Assembly (NCBI GenBank): GCA_946478755.1 | Contig: CAMLDJ010000010.1 | Location: 1 to 53,551 of the forward strand | Direction: 5' to 3' | DNA from: an uncultured Pedobacter sp. | GTDB lineage: Bacteria > Bacteroidota > Bacteroidia > Sphingobacteriales > Sphingobacteriaceae | Length of the DNA: 53,551 nucleotides | Shown: one piece after another, positions 27,301-36,359 of the stretch | Position numbering within the stretch: the stretch's first letter is position 1 | How the letters are laid out: the number at the start of each line of letters is the position of its first letter | Position numbers and translations under genes: made by a program | The notes under the pieces: generated by a model | What the model saw: the letters and a program-made list of their open reading frames with translations, nothing else | What the model was told of the DNA's origin: nothing | Databases searched by the model: none

Positions 27301-27497
27301 TTTGTACTTTTGTTTTTCACTGTAATGGTAACAGCAGGGATAGAAATTCCTTGTTCATCTGTAACAGCACCCCGGATGGTTCCTTCTGTTTGTTGCCATA
27401 AAAGTGATTTTTTGTCTAGGCTCCCGTAATTTTTAATGGAGTATGCCGGCAAAACGCAAGCACAGAGCAGCCAAAAAACTGCAGATAATTTCAGCAT
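24369..27497 (-). CDS. SusC/RagA-family TonB-dependent transporter
   Basis: A 1042-residue outer-membrane protein. After a signal peptide (to about residue 20) comes a carboxypeptidase-D regulatory-like domain (about residues 38-115), then the TonB-box/plug junction EVVVVGYGEQRR near residue 118, the plug with the RNLGDPLYVIDGVP motif, and a 22-strand-type barrel ending in VYNLGVNLTF with the terminal phenylalanine. It imports oligosaccharides together with the SusD-like lipoprotein. It is the first gene of the leftward block, so its promoter region is 27498-27698, where I see repeated AGATGAT motifs that may be regulator sites. Confidence 0.94.
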   Translation of the reverse strand: MLKLSAVFWLLCACVLPAYSIKNYGSLDKKSLLWQQTEGTIRGAVTDEQGISIPAVTITVKNKSTKAVTDANGRYSISANGNDVLVFNYVGFNSQEVSISNRATVNVKLITSSEALTEVVVVGYGEQRRSSVTGSIAKVNSAELTETPVPTVSQALIGKVAGVTSRAPDGRPGAEARLQIRNLGDPLYVIDGVPSGAQQFNNLNSEDIESLSILKDAAAAIYGLRASNGVVLVLTKKGGFNKENKINVNAYYGLQSLFRFPKAASAGDYVRALAEADINQNGTSVWTPEEVNKWQQGVPGYEGFDWSTYIKDYAPQSYINLNTTGGSQKTSYYLSLSRMDQDAVFEGYNFNRTNLQSNIETRIGQRLKAGIKINGKIEIRDLLGLPGEDDYFNALLGQFRNLPTEGPYANGNPAYPATNNNFATNYATFEYSGYNKTERRTLQTTFDLEYKSPIKGLTANGMYSFFYNNLLGNTYEKTYKTYTYNAATNAYNVTGGQQNPYRSRDNGYIIDNVLRLQLNYAGTFGKHNVSAIAAMETQERVDKLFFVRSQPVSNEIDIINFFNELQAVSDRVTEEARAGFIFRANYDFDSKYLLEIGGRYDGSWRFPVGQRWGLFPFVSGGWRISKAGFMQGEGIQKVITDLKLRASYGETGSEDNGVGAFAYLPGYNFGSGNAFLDGQLITGIAARGLPVTRLTWVKSAITNIALDFSLWKGKLGGSVEVFRRDLTGIPAPRYDVLLPIEVGFAAPSENLNANRTLGIEMALNHSGKSGELEYSVGINATLARLRNVYTYKPRFGNSIDRYRNSIEDRWARINWGYEFIGQFQSQEQIANYPVDIDGQNNTTLLPGDFIYKDQNNDGVIDGLDERPNGYSESNLPYLNFGLNSSFAYKGFDVQLNFAGATMQSRGRAAELKLPFQNDANSPDFLLNDRWHRENIFDVNSPWIPGTYPALKKSNNESNQRASSFWFRNTSYLRLRNVQLGYNLPQKWLKGAKISKVRIYANGFNLFSIDNLKDIGVDPETQLNTGLEYPSVRVYNLGVNLTF

Positions 27498-27523
27498 AGT
27501 TGAGTTATATTTGGTTATTAATT

Positions 27524-27658
27524 AGATGATTTTAATCATCTACTTTACTAAATCGATTTGTTTAAGAGAAATGACAGTTTATCATTCCCTATATCACTAA
27601 CAGATGATACGAATTTAGTATTAAAGGAAAGTCGATTTTATTCAATCTTTAGATGATT
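27524..27658. promoter_or_regulatory. AGATGAT repeats upstream of susC
   Basis: The 201-base gap between susC and its regulator has an 18-bp palindrome (AGATGATT-TT-AATCATCT, 27524-27541) and two further AGATGAT copies in the same direction at 27602-27608 and 27651-27658. These are candidate binding sites for the REC-AraC response regulator encoded next door. The remaining gap sequence is A+T-rich with no gene. Confidence 0.45.
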
Positions 27659-27698
27659 TATCTCAAAATAAATCAGCAGATTAGGTGCTTGGAACCTA

Positions 27699-28478
27699 TT
27701 AATTATTGGCTTTAAATTTATCGCGTAAAGCAGTAATGTAATCTATAGGCGATTGTTTAAAATAGCGCTGGAAGCTTCTGCCAAAAACAGTCTGTGATTT
27801 ATAGCCGACAATCTGAGCAATTTCAAAAATTTTATGGTTGTTTTCAGCCATTAATTGCACTGCTCTGTTTAACCTGGCCTGAGTAACCAAATCCTTCACC
27901 GGAACATCCAGCAGCTGCTTAATTCGCCTGTAGAGCGTAGGGCGACTCATGTGCATATGCATTGCCAAATCATCGATATCAAAATCGCTATTGCTTAAAT
28001 TCTTAAGAATATATTGATCTAATTTTTTTAGAAAATCATTGTCTGATTGTGATCGCTCCTCGAAATGAAGGTGGCTAAAAGGATCCTGAAGAACGTGATT
28101 TCTAACATTTGATCTGTTTTTGAGCAGATTATCTACCTGCACCAATACCAAATCATAAGAAAATGGTTTTTCGATGTAGGCATCTGCACCATGCCTTAAA
28201 CCCTCAATCTTTGCTGTAAAAGTATTTTTTGCAGTAAGCAAAATGATGGGAATATGGGCGTATTCGGGGTTTGACTTAATTTTCTCGCACAATTCAAAAC
28301 CATCAAGGCCCACCATCATCACATCACTGATAATCAAATGAATAGCGTGCTGTCGCAGTACCTCCAGTGCTTTAAAACCATCTTCAGCCGTAATTACCGT
28401 ATAATGCTCACCAAGTACTTCAGACATGAACTGTAAAAGATCTTTTTCATCATCAATAAGCAGTATAGTATGCGGCAT
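27699..28478 (-). CDS. Response regulator, REC plus AraC-type HTH
   Basis: A 259-residue protein using ATG 28478. Residues 1-120 are a receiver domain with acidic residues D9-D10, the phosphoacceptor D52 (IISDVMM) and the conserved lysine in EKPF. Residues 155-255 are an AraC-type double helix-turn-helix ending in GRSFQRYFKQSPIDYI. This is the output half of a hybrid two-component system, here a separate gene 13 bases downstream of the sensor kinase. It should activate the susC block and perhaps the divergent sulfatase/FGE block. The frame is open to a TTG at 28505, which I reject as the start. Confidence 0.9.
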   Translation of the reverse strand: MPHTILLIDDEKDLLQFMSEVLGEHYTVITAEDGFKALEVLRQHAIHLIISDVMMVGLDGFELCEKIKSNPEYAHIPIILLTAKNTFTAKIEGLRHGADAYIEKPFSYDLVLVQVDNLLKNRSNVRNHVLQDPFSHLHFEERSQSDNDFLKKLDQYILKNLSNSDFDIDDLAMHMHMSRPTLYRRIKQLLDVPVKDLVTQARLNRAVQLMAENNHKIFEIAQIVGYKSQTVFGRSFQRYFKQSPIDYITALRDKFKANN

Positions 28479-28491
28479 TTTCTTAAATTGG

Positions 28492-31400
28492 TTAGCTAAT
28501 ATCAAGTTTTACCTTTTGATTTACGGGTAAGATTAATTCAAATATATTCATTTCATCATGTTGGATCAATAATAATTTTCCATCATGCAGTTCTGCCAAA
28601 TGTTTGGCCAGCGCAAGGCCAATGCCAGATCCAGGGATATTTTTTTGATGATCGATTCGGTAAAACGGTTCGAATATCTTTTGCCGGTATTCAGGCTCAA
28701 TTAGATGCCCATCATTTTCAACCCTTATCGCGAAACGCTGCTTACCGGCCTGACTGCAGAGCCTCAAACTCATTTTAATGTTTTTTTCAGAATACTTGAT
28801 CGCGTTGGAAAGCAGATTACTGATTATTTTTGTGCAGGCCTCCTGATCTACATAAGCATTTAAGTTTCTTTTGGGTAGTACTAAATCCAATTGCAGCTTT
28901 CGCGCTGCGAGCTCAAGCGAGAAAATATCAATTTGATCTACAATGAGTTTGTTGAGGGGTACCCGCTCGAAATTCAATGCAAAATGATATTCCTCGGTTT
29001 TTCTGAAATCAAGCATTTGCGTAGTGAGCATGATGAGTCTGTGAATGTTCTTTTTAACAAGCTGGAGATTTCTTTCCACAATAGAAACATCATCAATCTT
29101 GTTCAAAGCCCAATCAATTGGACCTTTAACCAGGGTTAGCGGGGTTTGTATCTCATGAGCTATATTGGTAAAAAACTCAATTTTGGAATGATAGATCTCT
29201 TTTTCCTTCTTTAACGCAAAAAGCTGGTGCTTGCGCTGGTTTTTGACCTCGATAGACCTGTGGTAAAAATAGATCACTAGAAAAATGGATGAAACCAATA
29301 ATACGCTGTAAATGACATAGGCAGCAGTAGATTTCCAAAAGGGCGGCGAAATTTTAATAAAAAGTACCCTTTCAGGGGTTTGCCACAAGCCGATATTACT
29401 TCTGGCCTTAATTGCAAATCGATATTCGCCAGGAGCGAGATTGGTAAAATAGGCCTTTCTATTGCTGTTGATCTGCGTCCAGCGATCGGTCAGTCCTAAA
29501 AGCCGGTACTGATAGCGGATCAGGTCTGGTGCAGCATAATCAAGAGCTGCAAACTCTATATCGAAAGTAGACTGATCATACTCCAGCTCAATGGAGTCAA
29601 CTGAAAGTACGTTTTTCTTGATTTCGTTTGCGTTTTCCTGAGCGCTGTTGCTGCTAATATGTAGCGAGGTAATGTAGACGGGCGGTATTGGTGTCTGTTT
29701 CCGCAACGAATCCGGATGAAAGGCAATCAATCCCTTAACAGATCCAAAGTACATTTTGCCATTCGGGTCTTTATAAGCGGAATTGTAATTAAACTGATCT
29801 GTTAACAGTCCGTTAGACTTAGAGTAAACCTTAAATTTTTCTGTTTTAATATTGAAACAGATTAGCCCTTTTAAACTACTGATCCAAAGATTCTGATGGT
29901 CATCTTCCAATATCCGAAAAAGGTTATTGGTTGGAAAACCATTTTTGGTACCATACCTTTTAAATGTCTTGCGGTCCTTTGCCATCTTGATCAGCCCCCC
30001 ACCTTCTGTACAAAACCAAATATGCTGTTGGCTATCCTCATAGATACCTTGAATAAGATTCTCTGTCGACTGCAGGTTGCGGCTATCCTTAAACCTGATA
30101 TTTCCATAAGTCCCTGTTTTAGGGTTATAAAAAAAGGTTCCATTGGCCAGGCTTCCAGTATATATTGTCCCGAGGTGATCTTCTGCTATTGCGAAAACGT
30201 ATGAATTTTGAGGAATTTGAGGTATGGAAATAAGTTTTTTTTGCTGTGGAGAATAGGAATATAAACCCGCCCCCGTTGTACCGATAAGGATCTCATCTGT
30301 TTTTGTCTTAGCGATAGACATGACGAATGCTTTTGCCGGCCCTGATGGGTGCCTGAGATCCTGAAAGCGTTTGAGCAGTTTGCCCGTCCGCTTGTCCAGA
30401 ATCTCCAGCCCCTGTAAAAATGGCCCCGCGAATACCCGGTTATCATTAACTAACAAACCGTGAATGTTGGGGTACGAAAGATCTGAGGGAATTTTTCCAT
30501 TGGAGAATTGACTAAATGATTTAGTTACAGGATCAAACCTATTGATCCCCGCGTCTTCAGTTCCGATCCATATGTTCTGATCCTGATCACCGCAAATTTC
30601 CCTTACCGCATTTCCCGAAATTGAATTTACGGCGTTAATTGGAAAATATTTTTCAAAAGCATTATTTTCTGTCGATAAATGATTGATCCCGCCAAAAAAG
30701 GTACCGGCCCAGATTCCTCCCCTTTTATCCTGAATTAAACAATAGACGGCGTTATCGCTCAGAGAATAATAATCACCGTTTTTTTTCTCGATACTTTTAT
30801 AGGTATCCTTGCTGAGATCATAGATATAAATGCCCCGCTCTGTTGCCAACCAACAATCACCGTTTGATAAGACTTTCATGTCCCTCACGAAAACAATCGT
30901 TCCATCGACATTTTTTGTAAGTAGTGCTTTAGTAACGCCATTTTTCAAATCATATTTATACAAACCATGGGTTGTTGCAATCAGTACGTATCCATTCATG
31001 GGTAAAATCCTGGTAATGGGCCAGGCTACATTCGTCTTAAATTCGGTTTTTACAGCACTTAAATTGAAATTCTTATCGCCAATCTGAAGTGTTTTAACAA
31101 CTCCTCTTGCGGTTCCGATCCACAACATGCCATTTTTATCGACCTCAGTAACTGTAGCCCCAATATTCGTATTAAAATACTTTCCGCTCGATGGCCGATA
31201 AGTATAAATTCTTCCGTTTGCGGCCAGCCAAAGGTTGTTCTTATCATCGTGTGTGATGCTTCCAACATGGCCAAAAGGTAATTGTGCCCGCTTGATCTGC
31301 TCTGAGGGTAAATCAAGAAAGAATAACCCGTTTAGCGTACCAATCCACAGCTTACCAGATTGATCCTCTTTTAGTGTGGTGATTGAGTTTTCTCCCGAGC

Positions 31401-31635
31401 GCCTTTCCGCAAAAGAGAAATCTTTGAAATAATATCCATCAAAGCGGTTAAGACCTCCTTTCGTACCAATCCAAATGAAGCCTTTGTGGTCTTGCATAAT
31501 CGCCGTTACCGTGTTGTGCAACAGGCCATCATCCACCTGGTAGTTCTGAAAATAATACGATTGCGCTTGAGAAACAAGGGTACTTAGCAACAAAACGGTA
31601 ATAAAATAAAATCGTTTAAACATATTATCTACCAT
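28492..31635 (-). CDS. Propeller-type sensor histidine kinase
   Basis: A 1047-residue sensor. A signal peptide (to about residue 24) is followed by two seven-bladed-propeller regions made of repeated IWIGT or LWIGT units (about residues 28-640), a Y_Y_Y domain (about 660-755), one transmembrane segment (about 768-790), a HisKA domain with phosphoacceptor H827 in the HEIQTPL box and an HATPase domain (N box NLLSNAIKYS, G box GSGIGLALAKH). Unlike a classical hybrid two-component system it stops after the ATPase domain. The periplasmic propellers are expected to bind an oligosaccharide of the target glycan. An alternative start is the ATG four codons later. Confidence 0.92.
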   Translation of the reverse strand: MVDNMFKRFYFITVLLLSTLVSQAQSYYFQNYQVDDGLLHNTVTAIMQDHKGFIWIGTKGGLNRFDGYYFKDFSFAERRSGENSITTLKEDQSGKLWIGTLNGLFFLDLPSEQIKRAQLPFGHVGSITHDDKNNLWLAANGRIYTYRPSSGKYFNTNIGATVTEVDKNGMLWIGTARGVVKTLQIGDKNFNLSAVKTEFKTNVAWPITRILPMNGYVLIATTHGLYKYDLKNGVTKALLTKNVDGTIVFVRDMKVLSNGDCWLATERGIYIYDLSKDTYKSIEKKNGDYYSLSDNAVYCLIQDKRGGIWAGTFFGGINHLSTENNAFEKYFPINAVNSISGNAVREICGDQDQNIWIGTEDAGINRFDPVTKSFSQFSNGKIPSDLSYPNIHGLLVNDNRVFAGPFLQGLEILDKRTGKLLKRFQDLRHPSGPAKAFVMSIAKTKTDEILIGTTGAGLYSYSPQQKKLISIPQIPQNSYVFAIAEDHLGTIYTGSLANGTFFYNPKTGTYGNIRFKDSRNLQSTENLIQGIYEDSQQHIWFCTEGGGLIKMAKDRKTFKRYGTKNGFPTNNLFRILEDDHQNLWISSLKGLICFNIKTEKFKVYSKSNGLLTDQFNYNSAYKDPNGKMYFGSVKGLIAFHPDSLRKQTPIPPVYITSLHISSNSAQENANEIKKNVLSVDSIELEYDQSTFDIEFAALDYAAPDLIRYQYRLLGLTDRWTQINSNRKAYFTNLAPGEYRFAIKARSNIGLWQTPERVLFIKISPPFWKSTAAYVIYSVLLVSSIFLVIYFYHRSIEVKNQRKHQLFALKKEKEIYHSKIEFFTNIAHEIQTPLTLVKGPIDWALNKIDDVSIVERNLQLVKKNIHRLIMLTTQMLDFRKTEEYHFALNFERVPLNKLIVDQIDIFSLELAARKLQLDLVLPKRNLNAYVDQEACTKIISNLLSNAIKYSEKNIKMSLRLCSQAGKQRFAIRVENDGHLIEPEYRQKIFEPFYRIDHQKNIPGSGIGLALAKHLAELHDGKLLLIQHDEMNIFELILPVNQKVKLDIS

Positions 31636-32170
31636 TTATTTAATACCAATAAGTTGATCATAATATTTGGTTAACAAGCCTGATATGCACTGATGTAAAT
31701 TAAAAAAATCCTGTTTTTTTAATGGAGGTAGCTATTCAACTTAAATCAACACGTTTGTAATGGGCATTGATCTTTTTAATTGGTCCATAGATTAAAGCCT
31801 TCCATACAATGATAGTAATAGTAAATTATTTTCTGAACAAAGACTTTCTTCCATTCCTATAAATGAGACAAATAGGCCAAATATTGATCAAAAACGTTCA
31901 GACCGTTTGATTTAATTTGTAACGAGCGGCTTCGGCTCAAAATAAAAGAACCAAATATAAATTTATGAACAGTCCTTGAGGTCACATTTCATCACCTTAA
32001 GGTACAACTAAATCACACACATGTTTCCGGATCTTCTGCAATTTTTAAGGCGAACTGAACATCGGGTATCCCAAATTTAGAAACCGTTCAGTTTAAAAGA
32101 GAATTAAACTAAAAATTACTACATCAACAGAACGCTAATCACACTGATCAAACAACAAAGGAAAAACACT
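31636..32170. other. Divergent intergenic region, regulatory
   Basis: These 535 bases separate the leftward regulator gene from the rightward enzyme/sulfatase/FGE block. No gene is seen. Near the rightward start is a perfect 8-bp inverted repeat, AACTGAAC (32053-32060) and GTTCAGTT (32086-32093), and a further CGTTCAG at 31895-31901 within AAACG-N7-CGTTT. These are candidate operator sites for the rightward block. None of them matches the AGATGAT motif near susC. Confidence 0.4.
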
Positions 32171-34627
32171 ATGTACAAACAACTACTTTCAATCTTGCTG
32201 TTATGGACTATATCTGTAAATGCCCAGGTATCCAAAGCACCTTCATATCCATTAATTACCCACGATCCTTATTTCAGTATCTGGTCTAATACAGACGCAC
32301 TAACCGGGTCTATAACCCGCCACTGGACAGGTACTGAGCAATCATTAATGGGTATTATTACGGTAGATGGTAAACCTTACAGATTTTTAGGCAATACAGA
32401 ACCTGTTTATAAAACGATTACCAAAAGTAAAATTTTTACTTATACAGAGACTGCACCAAATGGTAACTGGCAGGCGAGAGATTATGCAGCAGACAACTGG
32501 AAAACCGGAAATGCGCCATTTGGAAATAAGTATACAAATCCTGGGATTGCTTGGAATACCAAAGAACTTTGGGCAAGAAGCACCTTCGATATTACAGCTG
32601 AAGATAAGGAATCGCTTTTCCTAAAAATCAACCACGATGATAACATTGAAGTATACATCAATGGTATACAGGTATTTAAAAAAAAGGGATATACTGGGTA
32701 TACTGAAAATGAGTTCATCTACATTGCTTTAAATTCTGAGGCCAAAAGTACGTTGCAAAAAGGTAAAAACACACTTGCCATACACATAGCCAATACGAGA
32801 GGCGCCCAATGGCTGGATGCAGAATTGGTATCTAAATTACCAGAAGCTACACCTATCGATATTGCACAACAGCAAAATGTAAACATTGCTGCAACGCAAA
32901 CCGATTACCAATTCAAAGCAGGCGTGGTTGATTTAAAAGTTACCTTTACCTCTCCTTTATTATTAGAGGATCTGGCACTCTTATCCAGACCTGTTTCGTA
33001 TGTTACTTTTGATGTAAAAACAAACGACGGTAAATCACATTCAGCAGAGGTGATTTTTTCAGCATCATCAAACATTGCAGTAAACACCAAAACGCAGCAA
33101 GTAAAGGCAGAAAAATTAAAATCGTCTACATTATCGATACTCAAAGCTGGTACTGTAGCACAGCCCATACTCGGTAAAAAAGGAGATAATTTAAGGATCG
33201 ATTGGGGATATCTTTACGTTGCGGCTCCAATATCAAATTTGCTATCTCAGTACCTTGTTGCATCTCAATCTGGTGATAAAGGAGTGCGGAACCAAACCAA
33301 TTCTCCATCATCTTTAATTGGTAACTCTTTATCCTTAAACACCAAAATCTCTTTTGGGAAAGTAGATAAAACGATTAAATCTCAGTACTTAATGATTGGT
33401 TATGATGACATTGAATCTGTACAGTATTTTGGCAAGAACTTAAAGCCCTATTGGAATAGAAACGGTAAACAAACCATTAATAATCAACTGAAACTGGCTG
33501 CAGATCAATATCAGGAAATTATAAAAAAATGCAATGCTTTCGATAAAAAAATTTACGAAGACGCCTTAAGTGCTGGTGGCAAAAAATATGCCGAGCTTTG
33601 TGTTTTGGGTTACAGACAAGCCATATCGGCACATAAGCTTGTAGAGAGTCCTGATGGCGATTTACTTTTCATGTCTAAAGAAAATTTCAGTAATGGCTCT
33701 ATCTATACTGTTGATGTAACTTACCCTTCGGCGCCACTATTCCTTGCTTATAATCCCGAATTGGCCAAGGGCTTGTTAAACGGAATTTTTTATTATAGCG
33801 AAAGCGGAAAATGGCCTAAGCCTTTCCCTGCACATGATTTAGGCACCTATCCCTTAGCTAATGGACAAACCTATGGAGAAGATATGCCTGTAGAAGAATC
33901 GGGTAATATGGTTATTTTGGCTGCTGCTGTGGCACAAGTGGAAGGCAACGCAAACTATGCCAAAAAACACTGGAAATCTTTGGGCATTTGGGCAGATTAC
34001 CTGAGCAAAGAAGGCTTCGACCCAGGTAACCAACTTTGTACAGATGATTTTGCAGGGCATTTGGCCAGAAATTCAAATTTATCAGTTAAAGCAATAGTAG
34101 CTTTAGGTTGTTACGGCAAGCTTGCTGCACAGCTTGGTGAAATTGCTATTGCAGAAAAATATACAAAAATGGCTAAGGATATGGCGCTGAAGTGGATGGA
34201 GATGGCAAAAGATGGCGATCATTATGCACTAACCTTTGATAAGAAAGGTACCTGGAGCCAGAAATATAATTTGGTTTGGGATAAATTGCTAAATCTTAAC
34301 CTTTTTCCAGTTGAGGTTTATCAAACTGAAGTTAAATATTACCTCACTAAACAAAATAGCTATGGGCTTCCTTTGGATAGCAGAAAAACTTATACAAAAT
34401 CTGATTGGATTTTATGGACAGCCGTATTAGCCAACAATAATCAAGATTTTCAGGCCTTTATAGATCCTGTTTATAAATATGCAATGGAAACATCTTCAAG
34501 AGTACCGCTTAGCGATTGGCACGAAACCATCACCGGAAAACAGGTTGGTTTCCAGGCACGTAGTGTGGTTGGTGGTTACTTTATAAAAGTACTTGAACAA
34601 AAATTAAAAAAACATTCATCTTTTTAA
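32171..34627 (+). CDS. DUF4965/glutaminase-A-like enzyme with inserted jelly-roll domain, exported
   Basis: An 818-residue protein with a signal peptide (to about residue 19, VNAQ). The N-terminal LITHDPYFSIWSNTD signature and the later EDMPVEESGNMVILAAA and LSVKAIVALGCYGKLA motifs are those of the DUF4964/DUF5127/DUF4965/DUF1793 family related to fungal glutaminase A. The (alpha/alpha) barrel-like C-terminal half suggests a carbohydrate-active fold. Between about residues 93 and 225 there is an inserted beta-sandwich (WKTGNAPFG, HDDNIEVYINGIQVFKKKG) similar to GH2-type sugar-binding domains. The activity is unknown. It heads the rightward block with a sulfatase and the formylglycine-generating enzyme. 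Confidence 0.82.
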   Translation: MYKQLLSILLLWTISVNAQVSKAPSYPLITHDPYFSIWSNTDALTGSITRHWTGTEQSLMGIITVDGKPYRFLGNTEPVYKTITKSKIFTYTETAPNGNWQARDYAADNWKTGNAPFGNKYTNPGIAWNTKELWARSTFDITAEDKESLFLKINHDDNIEVYINGIQVFKKKGYTGYTENEFIYIALNSEAKSTLQKGKNTLAIHIANTRGAQWLDAELVSKLPEATPIDIAQQQNVNIAATQTDYQFKAGVVDLKVTFTSPLLLEDLALLSRPVSYVTFDVKTNDGKSHSAEVIFSASSNIAVNTKTQQVKAEKLKSSTLSILKAGTVAQPILGKKGDNLRIDWGYLYVAAPISNLLSQYLVASQSGDKGVRNQTNSPSSLIGNSLSLNTKISFGKVDKTIKSQYLMIGYDDIESVQYFGKNLKPYWNRNGKQTINNQLKLAADQYQEIIKKCNAFDKKIYEDALSAGGKKYAELCVLGYRQAISAHKLVESPDGDLLFMSKENFSNGSIYTVDVTYPSAPLFLAYNPELAKGLLNGIFYYSESGKWPKPFPAHDLGTYPLANGQTYGEDMPVEESGNMVILAAAVAQVEGNANYAKKHWKSLGIWADYLSKEGFDPGNQLCTDDFAGHLARNSNLSVKAIVALGCYGKLAAQLGEIAIAEKYTKMAKDMALKWMEMAKDGDHYALTFDKKGTWSQKYNLVWDKLLNLNLFPVEVYQTEVKYYLTKQNSYGLPLDSRKTYTKSDWILWTAVLANNNQDFQAFIDPVYKYAMETSSRVPLSDWHETITGKQVGFQARSVVGGYFIKVLEQKLKKHSSF

Positions 34628-34666
34628 AACGCTACCTGCTAGCAATTTAATTTTAAACGTTTAATA

Positions 34667-36340
34667 ATGATGAGGTACATTACAAAATTATCAATTGCTT
34701 TTGCCACAGTGGTAACTTTATTTATTACCGGGGCATCTTTTACAACTTCCAATTCTGTTAAAAAAAGATTAAAAATAGATAAGGCACCAAACATCCTGGT
34801 TATCCTTGCCGATGATATGGGTTATTCGGATATAGGCTGCTATGGTGGTGAGGTGTCTACACCAAACCTGGATCGCCTGGCATCAAATGGATTACGCTTT
34901 AGGCAATTCTATAACGGGGCAAGGTGTTGCCCAACAAGAGCCTCACTAATGACAGGCCTTTATCCTCACCAGGCAGGTATTGGCCACATGACAAATGACC
35001 CCGAAGACAGCACCGCCTACCAAATGAATTTACCAGGTTACCAAGGTGCTTTGAATAACAAATGTATAACCATTGCCGAAGTTTTGAAAAATACAGGCTA
35101 CCAAACGTTTATGTCTGGAAAGTGGCATCTTGGATATAGTGGATCCCAAAGGTGGCCATTGCAAAGGGGCTTTGATAGATATTACGGCATTCTTGCAGGC
35201 GCAACGAATTACTTTGAACCCACCGGATCAAGAGGACTAACATTTATGAATGAGCAAGTAAAACCAGATGGAGATAACTTTTACCTTACCGATGCCATTA
35301 CCGATAATGCCATTAGTTTTATGGAGCAGAGCAGTCGAAAACCAAATGCTCCATTTTTTATGTACCTCGCGTACACTAGTCCGCATTGGCCTTTGCAAGC
35401 CTTTAAAAAGGATATTGACCGATATAGGGGTAAATATAAAATAGGATGGAAAAAGTTGAGAGAAGAGCGCTACAACAGAATGAAAAGGATGGGCGTAATT
35501 CTTCCAGTGGCGAATTTAACGGATGAAGATGGTGCAGACTGGGATAAACTAACGCCAGAGAAAAAAGATGAAATGGATTTCAGGATGTCGATCTACGCTG
35601 CTCAAATTGACAGGATGGATCAAAATATTGGACGAATAATTAAAATGTTAGAGAAGGCTGGAGAACTGGACAATACTTTAATCCTTTTCTTGGCGGATAA
35701 TGGAGCCTGTGCCGAAGGGGGGCAATTAGGTGGTGGCCTGAAAGAAAATCTGGGATCCAAACGTGGCTATTTACTCAGTTACGGGCAATCGTGGGCGAAT
35801 GTTTCCAATACACCATTTAAAAAATATAAGCATTGGGTAAATGAGGGTGGAATTAGTACCCCTCTAATCGTACATTATCCAAAAGGCATCTCTAGTGCAA
35901 CAAAAGGAAAATTTACTGATCAATATGGTTTTCTTCCAGATATTATGGCAACGATCGTAGACATTTCCGGCGCAAAATATCCAACTCAGTTTAAGGGGAA
36001 TTCAATTTTACCCATGGAAGGAAAAAGCCTGATGCCAATTATCCAAGGGAATGAAAAATCGGTTCATGAAGAGCCTATTTTTTGGGAACACGAAGGCAAT
36101 GCAGCTGTAAGGCATGGCAATTTTAAACTCGTTTGCGAATATGAAGCAGGAAAACCAAAAAAATGGCAACTTTACGATTTACTGAAAGACAGATCAGAAA
36201 CAAATGATCTTGCAAGTACTATACCAGATAAAGTGGTAACTATGTCTGCTGCCTACGAGAAATGGGCCTTGAGAGCTGGAGTAGAATCTTTTGACAAAAT
36301 TAGAGGTATAATGGCTGCAAGGCAGAAAAAAAATAATTAA
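34667..36340 (+). CDS. Arylsulfatase-A-like sulfatase (S1 family), exported
   Basis: A 557-residue sulfatase. It has a hydrophobic signal segment (about residues 7-24), the calcium DD at residues 49-50, and the modification motif C87-C-P-T-R in GARCCPTRAS. GKWHLGYSG and ADNGAC follow. The CCPTR form and the layout match the gene at 14663-16360. It is 39 bases downstream of the DUF4965 gene and 19 bases before the FGE-like gene, forming a rightward unit. The start could be the second ATG at 34670. It is the sixth sulfatase of the locus. Confidence 0.9.
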   Translation: MMRYITKLSIAFATVVTLFITGASFTTSNSVKKRLKIDKAPNILVILADDMGYSDIGCYGGEVSTPNLDRLASNGLRFRQFYNGARCCPTRASLMTGLYPHQAGIGHMTNDPEDSTAYQMNLPGYQGALNNKCITIAEVLKNTGYQTFMSGKWHLGYSGSQRWPLQRGFDRYYGILAGATNYFEPTGSRGLTFMNEQVKPDGDNFYLTDAITDNAISFMEQSSRKPNAPFFMYLAYTSPHWPLQAFKKDIDRYRGKYKIGWKKLREERYNRMKRMGVILPVANLTDEDGADWDKLTPEKKDEMDFRMSIYAAQIDRMDQNIGRIIKMLEKAGELDNTLILFLADNGACAEGGQLGGGLKENLGSKRGYLLSYGQSWANVSNTPFKKYKHWVNEGGISTPLIVHYPKGISSATKGKFTDQYGFLPDIMATIVDISGAKYPTQFKGNSILPMEGKSLMPIIQGNEKSVHEEPIFWEHEGNAAVRHGNFKLVCEYEAGKPKKWQLYDLLKDRSETNDLASTIPDKVVTMSAAYEKWALRAGVESFDKIRGIMAARQKKNN

Positions 36341-36359
36341 TAACTCCTGAAAAATATAA

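Noticed and set aside
24369..27497. CCTTACA occurrences inside genes (for example near 26688) as further ECF promoters.
   Set aside because: They lie inside coding sequence and lack CGACWAA at 15 bases, unlike the five accepted sites.
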